From positions 1-7,563 of the forward strand of contig JASHVH010000017.1 in NCBI GenBank assembly GCA_030039575.1: DNA of 7,563 nucleotides. Reading direction: 5' to 3'. This document shows, piece after piece, positions 1 through 5,915 of this stretch (positions are counted from its first letter, which is position 1; every line of letters starts with the position of its first letter). This DNA is from Acidimicrobiales bacterium (GTDB lineage: Bacteria; Actinomycetota; Acidimicrobiia; Acidimicrobiales; Palsa-688). A program made the position numbers and the translations under genes. The notes beneath the pieces are model-generated. The model was not told the DNA's origin. It did not search any database and saw only the letters and a list, made by a program, of their open reading frames with translations.

Positions 1-371
1 GGGGCGGCGTAAGTACAAGCCAGGACTACCGAGGCGAGGTCGGCGGGCCAGCCGAGAGCGTACTCCTGGGCGATCATGCCCCCCATCGAAATACCTACCA
101 TGTGGAACCCGCTCAGGCCGAGGTGGTCGACGAGCGCCTTGGTGTCTTCGGCGAACATGCGGGTCGTGTACGGACCGACCGGCTTGGAGCTGGCGCCGAC
201 GCCGCGATTGTCGAAGCGGAGCACCCGGTAACCCGCCGTGAGCAGGGGCCCAACCTGGTAGTCCCAGGTCTCGAGGTCGTCGGCGAGGCCGTTGACGAGC
301 ACAACGGTCTCAGGCCCGTCGCCCTCCAGGCGGTAGTTGACGTCGAGACCATTGACGGCGGCGAAGGGCAT
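1..371 (-). CDS. alpha/beta hydrolase, N-terminal part (runs off window)
   Basis: The N-terminal 123 residues of an alpha/beta-hydrolase-fold enzyme are visible; the gene continues past base 1. Seen: an N-G oxyanion-type motif (VNGLADDLETW, about residues 26-36), the DNRGVGAS turn (54-61), and the nucleophile elbow GISMGG with Ser95 as predicted nucleophile. The acid and His of the triad would lie outside the window. Similar proteins are often annotated as 3-oxoadipate enol-lactonase-like or generic hydrolases, but the substrate cannot be read here. There is no signal peptide, so it is probably cytoplasmic. The ATG at 371 shares its A with the TGA of the upstream GntR gene (TGATG), and AAAGGAG lies just before it. 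This indicates translational coupling and a shared operon. The family call is firm; the reaction is unknown. Confidence 0.9.
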   Translation of the reverse strand, partial: MPFAAVNGLDVNYRLEGDGPETVVLVNGLADDLETWDYQVGPLLTAGYRVLRFDNRGVGASSKPVGPYTTRMFAEDTKALVDHLGLSGFHMVGISMGGMIAQEYALGWPADLASVVLACTYAA

Positions 372-1210
372 CAGGCTCCTTTCTTGCTGAGGTTGGCGCC
401 GGCGTCGCCTGGCGCCGCTGTTTCCCTGGTGACTGACTCGAGCAGCTGACGGATGGCCTCCGTATTGAGGGCGAAGTGCTGCGCCGCCAGCGCTCCAGCG
501 CGCTCGGCGTGGCCTCCTATCACCGCTGCCGCTAGCAGTGGGTGTTGCTCCTCGCCCCGACGGCGCAAATCTGCGCTGAACGGTTCGGTGCCCAGGCCCT
601 GGTTCACCTGGAAGCGCAACTGGAGGCTCAAGTCGTACCAGAACCGGTTGTGCGCGGCACGGGCAATTGCCTCATGAAGGGCGCGGTCAGCCGCCTGCGA
701 GTGCTCCCTTTCCTTGCTGCTGGCCAAGTACTCCTCGGCCAGGCGCTGGATCGCTTCTCGGTCCTCATCTGTGGCCCGTTCGGCGGCCAGTCGGCCGATC
801 TGCTGCTCGACTGTGCAGCGAAAGTCGAGCAGCTGGCTGAGCCGCGCCCAGCCCGGCAAGAGAGCACGGCGGATCATGGCCGCGGCGCCCGGTGACGAGG
901 CCGACGTTACGAAGGCCCCGCCGTTTGACCCCCGGCGCACCTCCAACTGACCGGCCTCGACGAGCACGTGGAGCGCTTCGCGGACGCTGGAGCGGCTCAC
1001 TTGTAGCAGTTCGGCCAGGCGCCGCTCGGAGGGGAGCCGTTGGCCGGGATAGTACTGGCCGAGTGCGATGGCGGTGGCGAGACGCTCAGCGATCTGCTCG
1101 CCGGCCCGCCGGTTGGTCAGGGGCTCCAGGAGCCCGGCGGCAAAGGCCGCCAACGGTTCGTCCGGGTTACCGGTCACGGTCGGTGCCCCTAAGGGCCCGG
1201 GAAAAGTCAC
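371..1210 (-). CDS. GntR-family transcriptional regulator, FadR/FCD type
   Basis: This is a one-component DNA-binding regulator of 279 aa. Seen: an N-terminal winged helix-turn-helix (about residues 35-101) with the family signature RLPSERRLAELLQVSRSSVR and a wing ending GSNGGAFV. An all-helical FCD ligand-binding domain follows (about 120-255), with a D-x3-H motif (ADRALHEA) and later His residues in EEQHPLL and AAQHF, matching the usual metal-ligand pattern of FCD proteins. FCD regulators commonly sense carboxylic acids and control adjacent catabolic genes. The gene lies between the M20 deacylase and the alpha/beta hydrolase and overlaps both, so all three are probably co-transcribed. The start is uncertain. 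GTG at 1210 has GAGG 6 nt upstream and overlaps M20 by 44 bp. GTG at 1177 has AGGGG 8 nt upstream and overlaps by 11 bp, giving a 268-aa protein. The effector is unknown. Confidence 0.92.
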   Translation of the reverse strand: MTFPGPLGAPTVTGNPDEPLAAFAAGLLEPLTNRRAGEQIAERLATAIALGQYYPGQRLPSERRLAELLQVSRSSVREALHVLVEAGQLEVRRGSNGGAFVTSASSPGAAAMIRRALLPGWARLSQLLDFRCTVEQQIGRLAAERATDEDREAIQRLAEEYLASSKEREHSQAADRALHEAIARAAHNRFWYDLSLQLRFQVNQGLGTEPFSADLRRRGEEQHPLLAAAVIGGHAERAGALAAQHFALNTEAIRQLLESVTRETAAPGDAGANLSKKGA

Positions 1211-2486
1211 AGAGGGCCTCGCCGCTCAAGAGGCCCGTTCCTTCGTCGAAGGAGGCGATCACCCGCCCAAGGGTGCGAGCGCCGTCGACAATGCTCTCGA
1301 GCAGGACACCTTCGTTGGCACCGTGTATATCTCGGGCCACCGGGCCGTAACAGAGGGCGGGCGTCCCCATTTGGTTGACGTAGTAGCGGGCATCGGTGGT
1401 GCTGCCCAGACCGAAAGCCCGGGGCGGCAAGCCATGAGCGTCTTCGTGGCACGCGCTGACCAGTTGCGCCAATTCGTGGTCCGGGCTTATCGCATAGCCT
1501 TCAGCCCGGAAGCCGGTCGGCTCCATCGTGACCGTCAGATCGCCTGCGAAGCTCACCATGGTTTTATCGACGAACCCGGTCACGAGCGCCATTGCATCGT
1601 CGGCGCTCCATCCCCTCGGGAAGCCGACCCTCACCCCGAGACGGCCGGCAGAGGCCACACTCGAACGCCAGTCACCACATTCGACCTGGCCCACGTTCAC
1701 CGTGTACGGCTGACCTACGTCGGTCAGTTGCGCATCGGGGTAGTCCCGCGACAACTCGCGTCCCAGGTCGTCGAGCGCGCTGGTCAACTGCAGCAACGCG
1801 CCCACAGGAGTCGCCAACCGGTCGGCCGCATGGGCGTGGCCACCGGCACCGCACAGCATTATGTCCACCCACAGGACCCCGACCCCGGAAAGCAGCAAGC
1901 CGAGGTCAGAGGGTTCCGGCAAGATCACAGCCCGGGCGCCGTAACCGTCCAGCACACTGGCCAGGGTGCCGTTTCCAGTGCATTCCTCTTCTATGACCGA
2001 GAGAAAAGCGACGGGGCGCTCGAGTGCCTCGGGTATCGAACGGGACAGCCCCCTAAGCGCTAGGAGGGCCATCGCGAACCCGCCCTTCATGTCGCCTGCG
2101 CCCCGCCCGATCAACCAGCCGTCCGAGCGGACCGGACGGAAGGGGTCGGTCCGCCAGCCCGCCGGGGCGGCGGGCACCACGTCGACATGGCCGTTGATCA
2201 GCAGCCCGGGCTCGGGCCCGTTCAATCGGCCGAGCACGTTATGGCGGGTGGCATAACCTGTCTGCGGCACCCCGGCTAGTGGGTGCCGGGCGACCTCTTC
2301 GGGGACAGGTGGGCAGGTGATTTCGAAGCCGAGGGACGCCAGTTCGTCGGCCACGATCTCCTGAGCGAGCTGCTCCTGTCCGACCGTGCTCGGGGCCGCC
2401 ACTAACCGCTCGAGGAACGTGAAGGCGTCGTCGGCGAGGTCGGCGACGCACTCGTCGAAGCGTTGGAAGTGTCCTTCAGCGGGCAA
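1167..2486 (-). CDS. M20-family metallohydrolase (ArgE/DapE-type deacylase)
   Basis: This is a predicted cytoplasmic di-metal amidohydrolase of 439 aa, close to the usual length of ArgE/DapE/carboxypeptidase-G2-like enzymes that cleave N-acyl amino acids or related amides. Seen in order: the metal motif GHVDVVP (His100, Asp102), GRGAGDMKGG (bridging Asp132), the IEEECTGNG motif with the predicted general base and metal ligand (Glu167/Glu168), LPEPSDL (Glu191), a GGHAHAAD dimerisation-type segment, GSTTDARYY, and the C-terminal metal ligand His388 in HGANEGV. No key residue is missing, so it should be active. The start is TTG at 2486, preceded by a G-rich ribosome binding site (2491-2499) 4 nt away. 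It is the first gene of a minus-strand operon with the GntR regulator and the hydrolase. The exact substrate (acetylornithine, succinyl-diaminopimelate or another acyl amide) cannot be assigned. The catabolic context argues against biosynthetic argE or dapE. Confidence 0.92.
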   Translation of the reverse strand: MPAEGHFQRFDECVADLADDAFTFLERLVAAPSTVGQEQLAQEIVADELASLGFEITCPPVPEEVARHPLAGVPQTGYATRHNVLGRLNGPEPGLLINGHVDVVPAAPAGWRTDPFRPVRSDGWLIGRGAGDMKGGFAMALLALRGLSRSIPEALERPVAFLSVIEEECTGNGTLASVLDGYGARAVILPEPSDLGLLLSGVGVLWVDIMLCGAGGHAHAADRLATPVGALLQLTSALDDLGRELSRDYPDAQLTDVGQPYTVNVGQVECGDWRSSVASAGRLGVRVGFPRGWSADDAMALVTGFVDKTMVSFAGDLTVTMEPTGFRAEGYAISPDHELAQLVSACHEDAHGLPPRAFGLGSTTDARYYVNQMGTPALCYGPVARDIHGANEGVLLESIVDGARTLGRVIASFDEGTGLLSGEALCDFSRALRGTDRDR

Positions 2487-2520
2487 CGCGGCCCCCCCTC
2501 GTCGAATGGTCTAGATTATG
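2487..2520 (-). promoter_or_regulatory. Candidate -10 and ribosome binding site of the M20 operon
   Basis: On the minus strand CATAAT (2520-2515) is a good -10 hexamer about 29 nt before the TTG start. A run of G preceded by GA (2500-2492) then forms a strong Shine-Dalgarno site 4-5 nt from the TTG. No convincing -35 is found at 16-18 nt spacing (that region reads CGCTGC-like), so the promoter may need an activator or an alternative sigma factor. The predicted leader is about 20 nt. Confidence 0.45.
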
Positions 2521-2573
2521 GCCCAAGGCCCAGGGTAGCAGCGGTGGACAGACGCAAAAATTTCGAGACCATT
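2505..2573. repeat. Inverted pair of the 11-mer AATGGTCTNGA, candidate operators
   Basis: The plus strand reads AATGGTCTAGA at 2505-2515. The minus strand reads AATGGTCTCGA at 2573-2563, a 10 of 11 match in opposite orientation, with centres 58 bp apart. The first copy overlaps the CATAAT -10 candidate and has an internal TCTAGA palindrome. Two sites flanking a promoter at this spacing could be paired operators for a looping or cooperative repressor, with the operon's own GntR regulator the obvious candidate. A third exact AATGGTCTCGA (minus, 353-343) lies inside codons 7-10 of the hydrolase. The role is inferred. Confidence 0.4.
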
Positions 2574-2673
2574 AACTTTCCAACTGTTGAGCCCGGCCGG
2601 TTCAAGATGGCCACCCACGCTCCAGGAGGACCCTCGGCTTCCCGGGCGGCAGGTTTCTCAAACGCCGAACCCG

Positions 2674-2708
2674 GCGCGAAAAGTCTTGTCAGACAGGCCT
2701 TTTCGCGC
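2674..2708. repeat. 35-bp near-perfect palindrome (hairpin or operator)
   Basis: Arms GCGCGAAAAG (2674-2683) and CTTTTCGCGC (2699-2708) are exact 10-bp inverted repeats. Concentric inside them is TGTC-A-GACA (2687-2695), centred on the same base, 2691. Overall 15 of 17 opposed positions pair, and one of the two exceptions is a G-T. Two readings are possible. As RNA it is a strong hairpin 38 bp past the rhodanese stop, a candidate terminator or 3'-end stabiliser lacking a following U-tract. As DNA its core fits the GntR-family TnGTnnnACnA consensus except at the last base, so it may be an operator upstream of the M20 operon. Confidence 0.6.
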
Positions 2709-2723
2709 ACAGTTGGAGAGGTG

Positions 2724-2747
2724 AAGGCCGACCGGCCGAGAGGCCTT
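2724..2747 (-). terminator. Weak hairpin at the rhodanese stop codon
   Basis: AAGGCC (2724-2729) and GGCCTT (2742-2747) form a 6-bp stem with a 12-nt GC-rich loop overlapping the TAA of the rhodanese gene. No U-run follows on the minus strand. It could contribute to termination together with the larger palindrome at 2674-2708. The remaining sequence up to 2745 holds no supportable gene. Confidence 0.3.
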
Positions 2748-3096
2748 ACGCGACTACGCCGGGAGCGCCGTTGGCGCCTTCAAAGGGCAGCCCCGCCGCC
2801 GCCCACGCTCGCATGCCGCCGGCCAGGTTGACCGCTTCGACACCCGAACCGGTCAGGAACGCGGCCGCCTGGGCCGAACGCACGCCGGAACGGCACACCA
2901 CGACGACCTGACGGGAACCGGGTAACTCGCCGGCCCGTTCAGTCATTTGGCCCAAGGGGATATGCACCGCACCAGCGACATGCCCGGCATCCCATTCGTA
3001 GTCCTCCCGGACGTCGAGCAGCAGCGCGCCAGCCCGGATAAGGCCATCCGCTTCCTCCGGGCTGACTTCGTCTGGTGCGGGTGCGCTGCCCGGCAT
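2746..3096 (-). CDS. Single-domain rhodanese-like sulfurtransferase
   Basis: This is a 116-aa cytoplasmic protein spanning one rhodanese domain (GlpE/PspE-like size). Seen: the DVREDYEWDAGHVAGAVHIPL region (residues 28-48, the family's DxRxxxExxxGHIxGAxxIP signature), followed by the active-site loop CRSGVRS with predicted catalytic Cys68, and the C-terminal LAGGMRAWAAAGLP motif. The six-residue loop is of the sulfurtransferase type, so persulfide transfer (for example from thiosulfate) is likely; the physiological acceptor is unknown. The ATG at 3096 is preceded by AGGA at 7 nt. It lies 97 bp downstream of the receiver-only gene on the same strand, so the two could share a transcript, but no functional link is evident. 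It ends 259 bp before the M20 gene, with hairpin structures in between. Confidence 0.93.
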   Translation of the reverse strand: MPGSAPAPDEVSPEEADGLIRAGALLLDVREDYEWDAGHVAGAVHIPLGQMTERAGELPGSRQVVVVCRSGVRSAQAAAFLTGSGVEAVNLAGGMRAWAAAGLPFEGANGAPGVVA

Positions 3097-3193
3097 CGCT
3101 TGATCCTACGCCCGTTAGACGGCAGTAGGCGTCCGGACAGATCTCCTAGGTGAGAGAGGCCCGCTTGGCGAACCGGTGGCCCTCGGAGTCGAG

Positions 3194-3565
3194 CTAGCCG
3201 GCGATGAGGGTGCCTATCGCGGCAGCGCCGAGGTCCTGCTTGGCCAGGAACCCGGCGGCGCCGCTCTCCAAGACCAGCTCGTCCAGTTCCTCCCAATCAT
3301 GGGCCGATATCAAGACCACGCGCGTAGATCGGGCACGCGAGCGGATGTCCTTCGTCAACTCGATGCCGTCTTCGTCGCCGAGTTCGACATCGACGAGCAC
3401 CACGTCTGGTTGAAGCGAGTCGATCAGCTGCAGCGCAGCCTGACTGGAGGATGCACGGCCGACAACGTTGAGGCCCTGGGACTCGAGCAGCCTCGCGGCG
3501 GACGCGAGGAAACCCTCGCTGTCGTCCACTATCACGCACCGCAACGCCACGTGTACCAGCGTCAC
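3194..3565 (-). CDS. Receiver-only response regulator (no output domain)
   Basis: This is a 123-aa protein consisting of one CheY-like receiver. Seen: acidic pair Asp14/Asp15 (IVDDS), phospho-acceptor Asp59 in LVDVELGDEDG, switch residue Ser87 (LISAHD) and invariant Lys109 (GFLAKQDL). All residues needed for phosphorylation are present. The sequence resembles NarL-family receivers but stops (TAG) right after the domain, and the 97 bp downstream show no LuxR helix-turn-helix remnant. It therefore cannot bind DNA by a standard output domain. It could act as a phosphate sink, relay intermediate or protein-interaction switch. It is divergent from the GAF-domain kinase, with 14 bp between annotated starts. 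GTG at 3565 overlaps an AGGGG stretch, and GTG at 3550 is an alternative start. It could be a degenerate NarL gene that lost its tail, but the intact active site argues that it is functional. Confidence 0.9.
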   Translation of the reverse strand: MTLVHVALRCVIVDDSEGFLASAARLLESQGLNVVGRASSSQAALQLIDSLQPDVVLVDVELGDEDGIELTKDIRSRARSTRVVLISAHDWEELDELVLESGAAGFLAKQDLGAAAIGTLIAG

Positions 3566-3597
3566 CCCTGGTTGCCAGCGTGCGCAATGAAGCTAAC
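3566..3597. promoter_or_regulatory. Very short divergent intergenic region
   Basis: Only 14 bp separate the GTG of the receiver gene (3565, minus) from the first GTG of the kinase (3580, plus), or 32 bp if the kinase starts at GTG 3598. Neither kinase start has a clear Shine-Dalgarno site or a TANNNT box at leaderless distance. On the minus strand TAGCTT (3595-3590) is a possible -10 for the receiver gene, with no good -35. Promoters must lie partly within the opposing coding region. Evidence is weak. Confidence 0.3.
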
Positions 3598-5868
3598 GTG
3601 ACTCTGCATGGTCCCGCCCGCCGGTGCATTGAGGCTGGTCCGCTGACGAGTCGCGACCTACCGTTCCCGGTTGCGGAGGGGGTCAAGGGCCTAAGTACCG
3701 GCCTCGAGCAAGCGGCGCTGCGCCGTGTGGCCACGCTCGTCGCCGAGGCCGTGCCTCTTGCCGACTTGTTCGGTGCTGTTGTTGGAGAGGTCGCCCACGT
3801 CCTCGACGTCCCGGCGGTTTCGCTCGGCCGTTATGAGGCCGAGGGCGCCATGATCGTTGCCACCTCGCTTCGTCTCCCGGCCTTTTCCGGGGGGAGCCGG
3901 TGGCCGCTGGACGGCCCGAGCGTGCCGGCGAACGTCTTTGCGACTGGCCGTCCAGCCCGGGTCGACGATCACATTGGCCTGGTCGGGACGATCGCGGAGC
4001 GCGTTCACCGATCGGGGCTCCGGTCGGCGGTCGGCGCCCCTATTCTGGTCGACGGCGGCGCTTGGGGCCTGATCTGGGTGGCCAGGAAGGAGGCGGAGCC
4101 GCTACCGGCCGGCACCGAGTTCCGCCTGGCCAACTTTACGGAGCTTGTTGCCATCGCAGTCTCGAACGCCCGGTCCCGTGACCGGCTCCGCCGGCTCGCC
4201 GACCAGCAGACCTCGCTGCGCCGGGTGGCCACACTGGTGGCCGAAGGCGCCACGTTGCCTCGGCTCCTCTCCACCGTCGCTCAAGAAGTGGCCCGGATCC
4301 TTGACCTGTCGTCGGTTGCCGTCGTGCGCTACGAACCCGACGGGACGTCGGTCGTGGTCGCATCGTTTAGTGACCCGAGCTTCCCGGTCGGCAGCCAGTG
4401 GGCCCTCGACCCCGACAGCCTCAACGCCATGGTCCTCGAGACCGCCCGCCCGGCGCGCATCGACGACTACTTGGGCCTACCGGGCCCTATAGCGGTCGCC
4501 GCGCGAGCGTCTGGCGTCAACTCCGGGGTAGGGGTGCCCATCATGGTGGACGGCAGCGTTTGGGGCATGATCGCCGCTGGTAGGCGTGCGCCCGCCGAAA
4601 CGCCACCCCTCTTCGCCGGGAACTATACCGGCCGGATCGTGTTGGCCACGGAGCCGCTGAGCGAGATCGAGGCGCGCTTGGGCGCCTTCACGGAGCTCGT
4701 GGCGACATCGATATCGCGAACCCAGGCCCAGGACGACCTCCGGCGCTTGGCGGATGAACAGGCGTCGTTGCGACGGGTGGCGACGCTGGTCGCCGAAGGC
4801 GCGCCGCCCGCCGACATCTTCAACGCCGTAGTCGGCGAGGTCGGGCGGATCCTCGGACTGGACCGGATCAAGTTGGTGCGCTACGAACCTGACGGGACTG
4901 CGACGGTGATCGGTGCCTCAGGTACTCACCCGTTCGCGGTTGGCACTAACTGGAAGCTTGACGGCCCGAGCGTGGCGGCGTCGGTGTTCGAAACTGGCCG
5001 TCAGGCGCGGCTCGACGACTACAGCGATCGCCCGGGGATGATCGCTTCGGCTGCCCGAGAGGGCGGGTTCAGGTCGGCCATCGGGGCGCCCGTCACCGTG
5101 GACGGCCGGGCGTGGGGAGCGGTCATCGCCATCTCGGTCGACCGGGACCCGATCCCGGAACGGTCGGAGGTCCGCCTGCGCCAGTTCACCGACTTGGTCG
5201 CCACGGCGGTGTCCAATGCGACGGCTCGTGCCGAGCTCATCGCGTCTCGCGCCCGCATCGTCACCGCGGGGGACGAGGCGCGTCGCAGGATCGAGCGCGA
5301 CCTGCACGACGGTGCCCAACAGCGGCTGCTGGCATTGGGCCTCGACCTCCAACGTGTCCGTGCTTCGGTCCCGGATGACCAGCCAGGCACGCGTTTGGGC
5401 CTCGAACAGGTCGAGAGAGATCTCGAACTTGCCCTGGAGGAGGTACGCGAGATTTCCCGAGGTCTCCACCCGGCGTCGCTGGCCCGCGTCGGCCTGGCTC
5501 GGTCCCTGAGGGCGCTGGCGCGGGGGTCGCCGGTCCCCGTCGAAATAGACATCGACATCGTCGAGCGCCCGCCGGAACCAATAGAGATCGCCACCTACTA
5601 CGTCGTGTCCGAAGTGCTCACGAACGCCATCAAGCACTCCCAGGCGTCGGCGATCTCCGTCCACATCACATGTGACCAAACCGGGCTGCGGGCCAGGCTG
5701 TCAGATGACGGCGTGGGCGGCGCCGAGGTTGGGGCCGGGTCGGGGCTCACGGGGTTGAGCGACCGGGTGGAGGCACTCGGTGGACGGTTCCACCTCGAGA
5801 GCCCGCCCGGAGGGGGCACGACCATCTTGATAGACCTTCCGATCGCCACATCCTGGCCAACGCCTTGA
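3580..5868 (+). CDS. Triple-GAF sensor histidine kinase (HisKA_3/HATPase, NarL-partner type)
   Basis: This is a 762-aa soluble sensor kinase with no transmembrane segment or signal peptide, so it should sense a cytoplasmic cue. Seen in order: a short N-tail; three tandem GAF domains, each opened by the helix LRRVATLVAE (residues 47, 213 and 397); a HisKA_3 dimerisation domain with the phospho-acceptor His576 in RRRIERDLHDGAQQRL; and a HATPase domain with N-box EVLTNAIKHS (Asn682), G1 box DDGVGG (709-714) and G2 box GSGLTGL (720-726). Kinases of this class phosphorylate NarL/LuxR-type regulators, and two receivers lie nearby, at 3194-3565 and 6807-7484. The GAF domains contain no cysteine, which argues against thioether-bound bilin or Cys-ligated iron-sulfur sensing; the ligand is unknown. 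The middle GAF carries an 18-residue insertion. The start is uncertain: GTG at 3580 or GTG at 3598. Confidence 0.93.
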   Translation: MRNEANVTLHGPARRCIEAGPLTSRDLPFPVAEGVKGLSTGLEQAALRRVATLVAEAVPLADLFGAVVGEVAHVLDVPAVSLGRYEAEGAMIVATSLRLPAFSGGSRWPLDGPSVPANVFATGRPARVDDHIGLVGTIAERVHRSGLRSAVGAPILVDGGAWGLIWVARKEAEPLPAGTEFRLANFTELVAIAVSNARSRDRLRRLADQQTSLRRVATLVAEGATLPRLLSTVAQEVARILDLSSVAVVRYEPDGTSVVVASFSDPSFPVGSQWALDPDSLNAMVLETARPARIDDYLGLPGPIAVAARASGVNSGVGVPIMVDGSVWGMIAAGRRAPAETPPLFAGNYTGRIVLATEPLSEIEARLGAFTELVATSISRTQAQDDLRRLADEQASLRRVATLVAEGAPPADIFNAVVGEVGRILGLDRIKLVRYEPDGTATVIGASGTHPFAVGTNWKLDGPSVAASVFETGRQARLDDYSDRPGMIASAAREGGFRSAIGAPVTVDGRAWGAVIAISVDRDPIPERSEVRLRQFTDLVATAVSNATARAELIASRARIVTAGDEARRRIERDLHDGAQQRLLALGLDLQRVRASVPDDQPGTRLGLEQVERDLELALEEVREISRGLHPASLARVGLARSLRALARGSPVPVEIDIDIVERPPEPIEIATYYVVSEVLTNAIKHSQASAISVHITCDQTGLRARLSDDGVGGAEVGAGSGLTGLSDRVEALGGRFHLESPPGGGTTILIDLPIATSWPTP
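3718..5240 (+). repeat. Three tandem GAF-coding repeats within the kinase gene
   Basis: Units begin at 3718, 4216 and 4768 (498 and 552 nt apart). Each starts with the LRRVATLVAE helix and ends in an F-T-(E/D)-L-V-A helix followed by S-(N/R). The conserved Trp of WGxI recurs at residues 162, 328 and 512, matching periods of 166 and 184. Copies 1 and 3 share an LDGPSV block and TGR-ARxDD, while copies 2 and 3 share the linker LRRLAD-Q-SLRRVATLVAEGA and VRYEPDGT. This mixed similarity suggests internal duplication followed by exchange between copies. Confidence 0.85.
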
Positions 5869-5880
5869 CCAATGCCCAGG

Positions 5881-5915
5881 TTGCTGAAGGCTCGGTCGGC
5901 CGCCATAATGCGGCC
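5881..5915 (+). promoter_or_regulatory. Leaderless-type promoter of the LacI-domain gene with inverted repeat around the -10
   Basis: TTGCTG (5881-5886), a 17-nt spacer, then CATAAT (5904-5909), and exactly 6 nt later the ATG at 5916. The spacing places the transcription start at or within a base of the A of the ATG, as in actinobacterial leaderless genes, and no Shine-Dalgarno site is present. The -10 sits in the loop of a perfect inverted repeat, GGCCGC (5898-5903) and GCGGCC (5910-5915). That arrangement would allow a dimeric protein to cover the -10 and the start site. It lies just past the kinase stop (5868). Confidence 0.65.

Noticed and set aside
1068..2063. 331-aa plus-strand ORF opposite the M20 gene
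   Set aside because: It is antisense to a complete, motif-rich M20 enzyme, and its translation is rich in Arg, Gly and His with no recognisable domain; long shadow ORFs are expected in high-G+C DNA.
2516..2710. 64-aa minus-strand ORF in the 2487-2745 gap
   Set aside because: Its start falls inside the 35-bp palindrome arm, it has no Shine-Dalgarno site and no recognisable protein features, and it overlaps the putative promoter.
3182..3193. CTCG-GAGT-CGAG hairpin after the receiver-only gene as a terminator
   Set aside because: The stem is only 4 bp with no U-tract, too weak to support a call.
3097..3193. Possible remnant of a LuxR HTH downstream of the receiver-only gene
   Set aside because: Only 97 bp are present, and no frame shows the helix-turn-helix signature.
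4918..5679. 253-aa minus-strand ORF opposite the kinase
   Set aside because: It lies entirely within GAF3/HisKA/HATPase coding sequence on the other strand and has no recognisable motifs.
5865..5915. Upstream TTG start and possible hidden HTH for the LacI-domain protein
   Set aside because: The extra 17 residues contain no HTH, the TTG overlaps the kinase stop, and the promoter geometry points to ATG 5916; no HTH-like reading was found in other frames.
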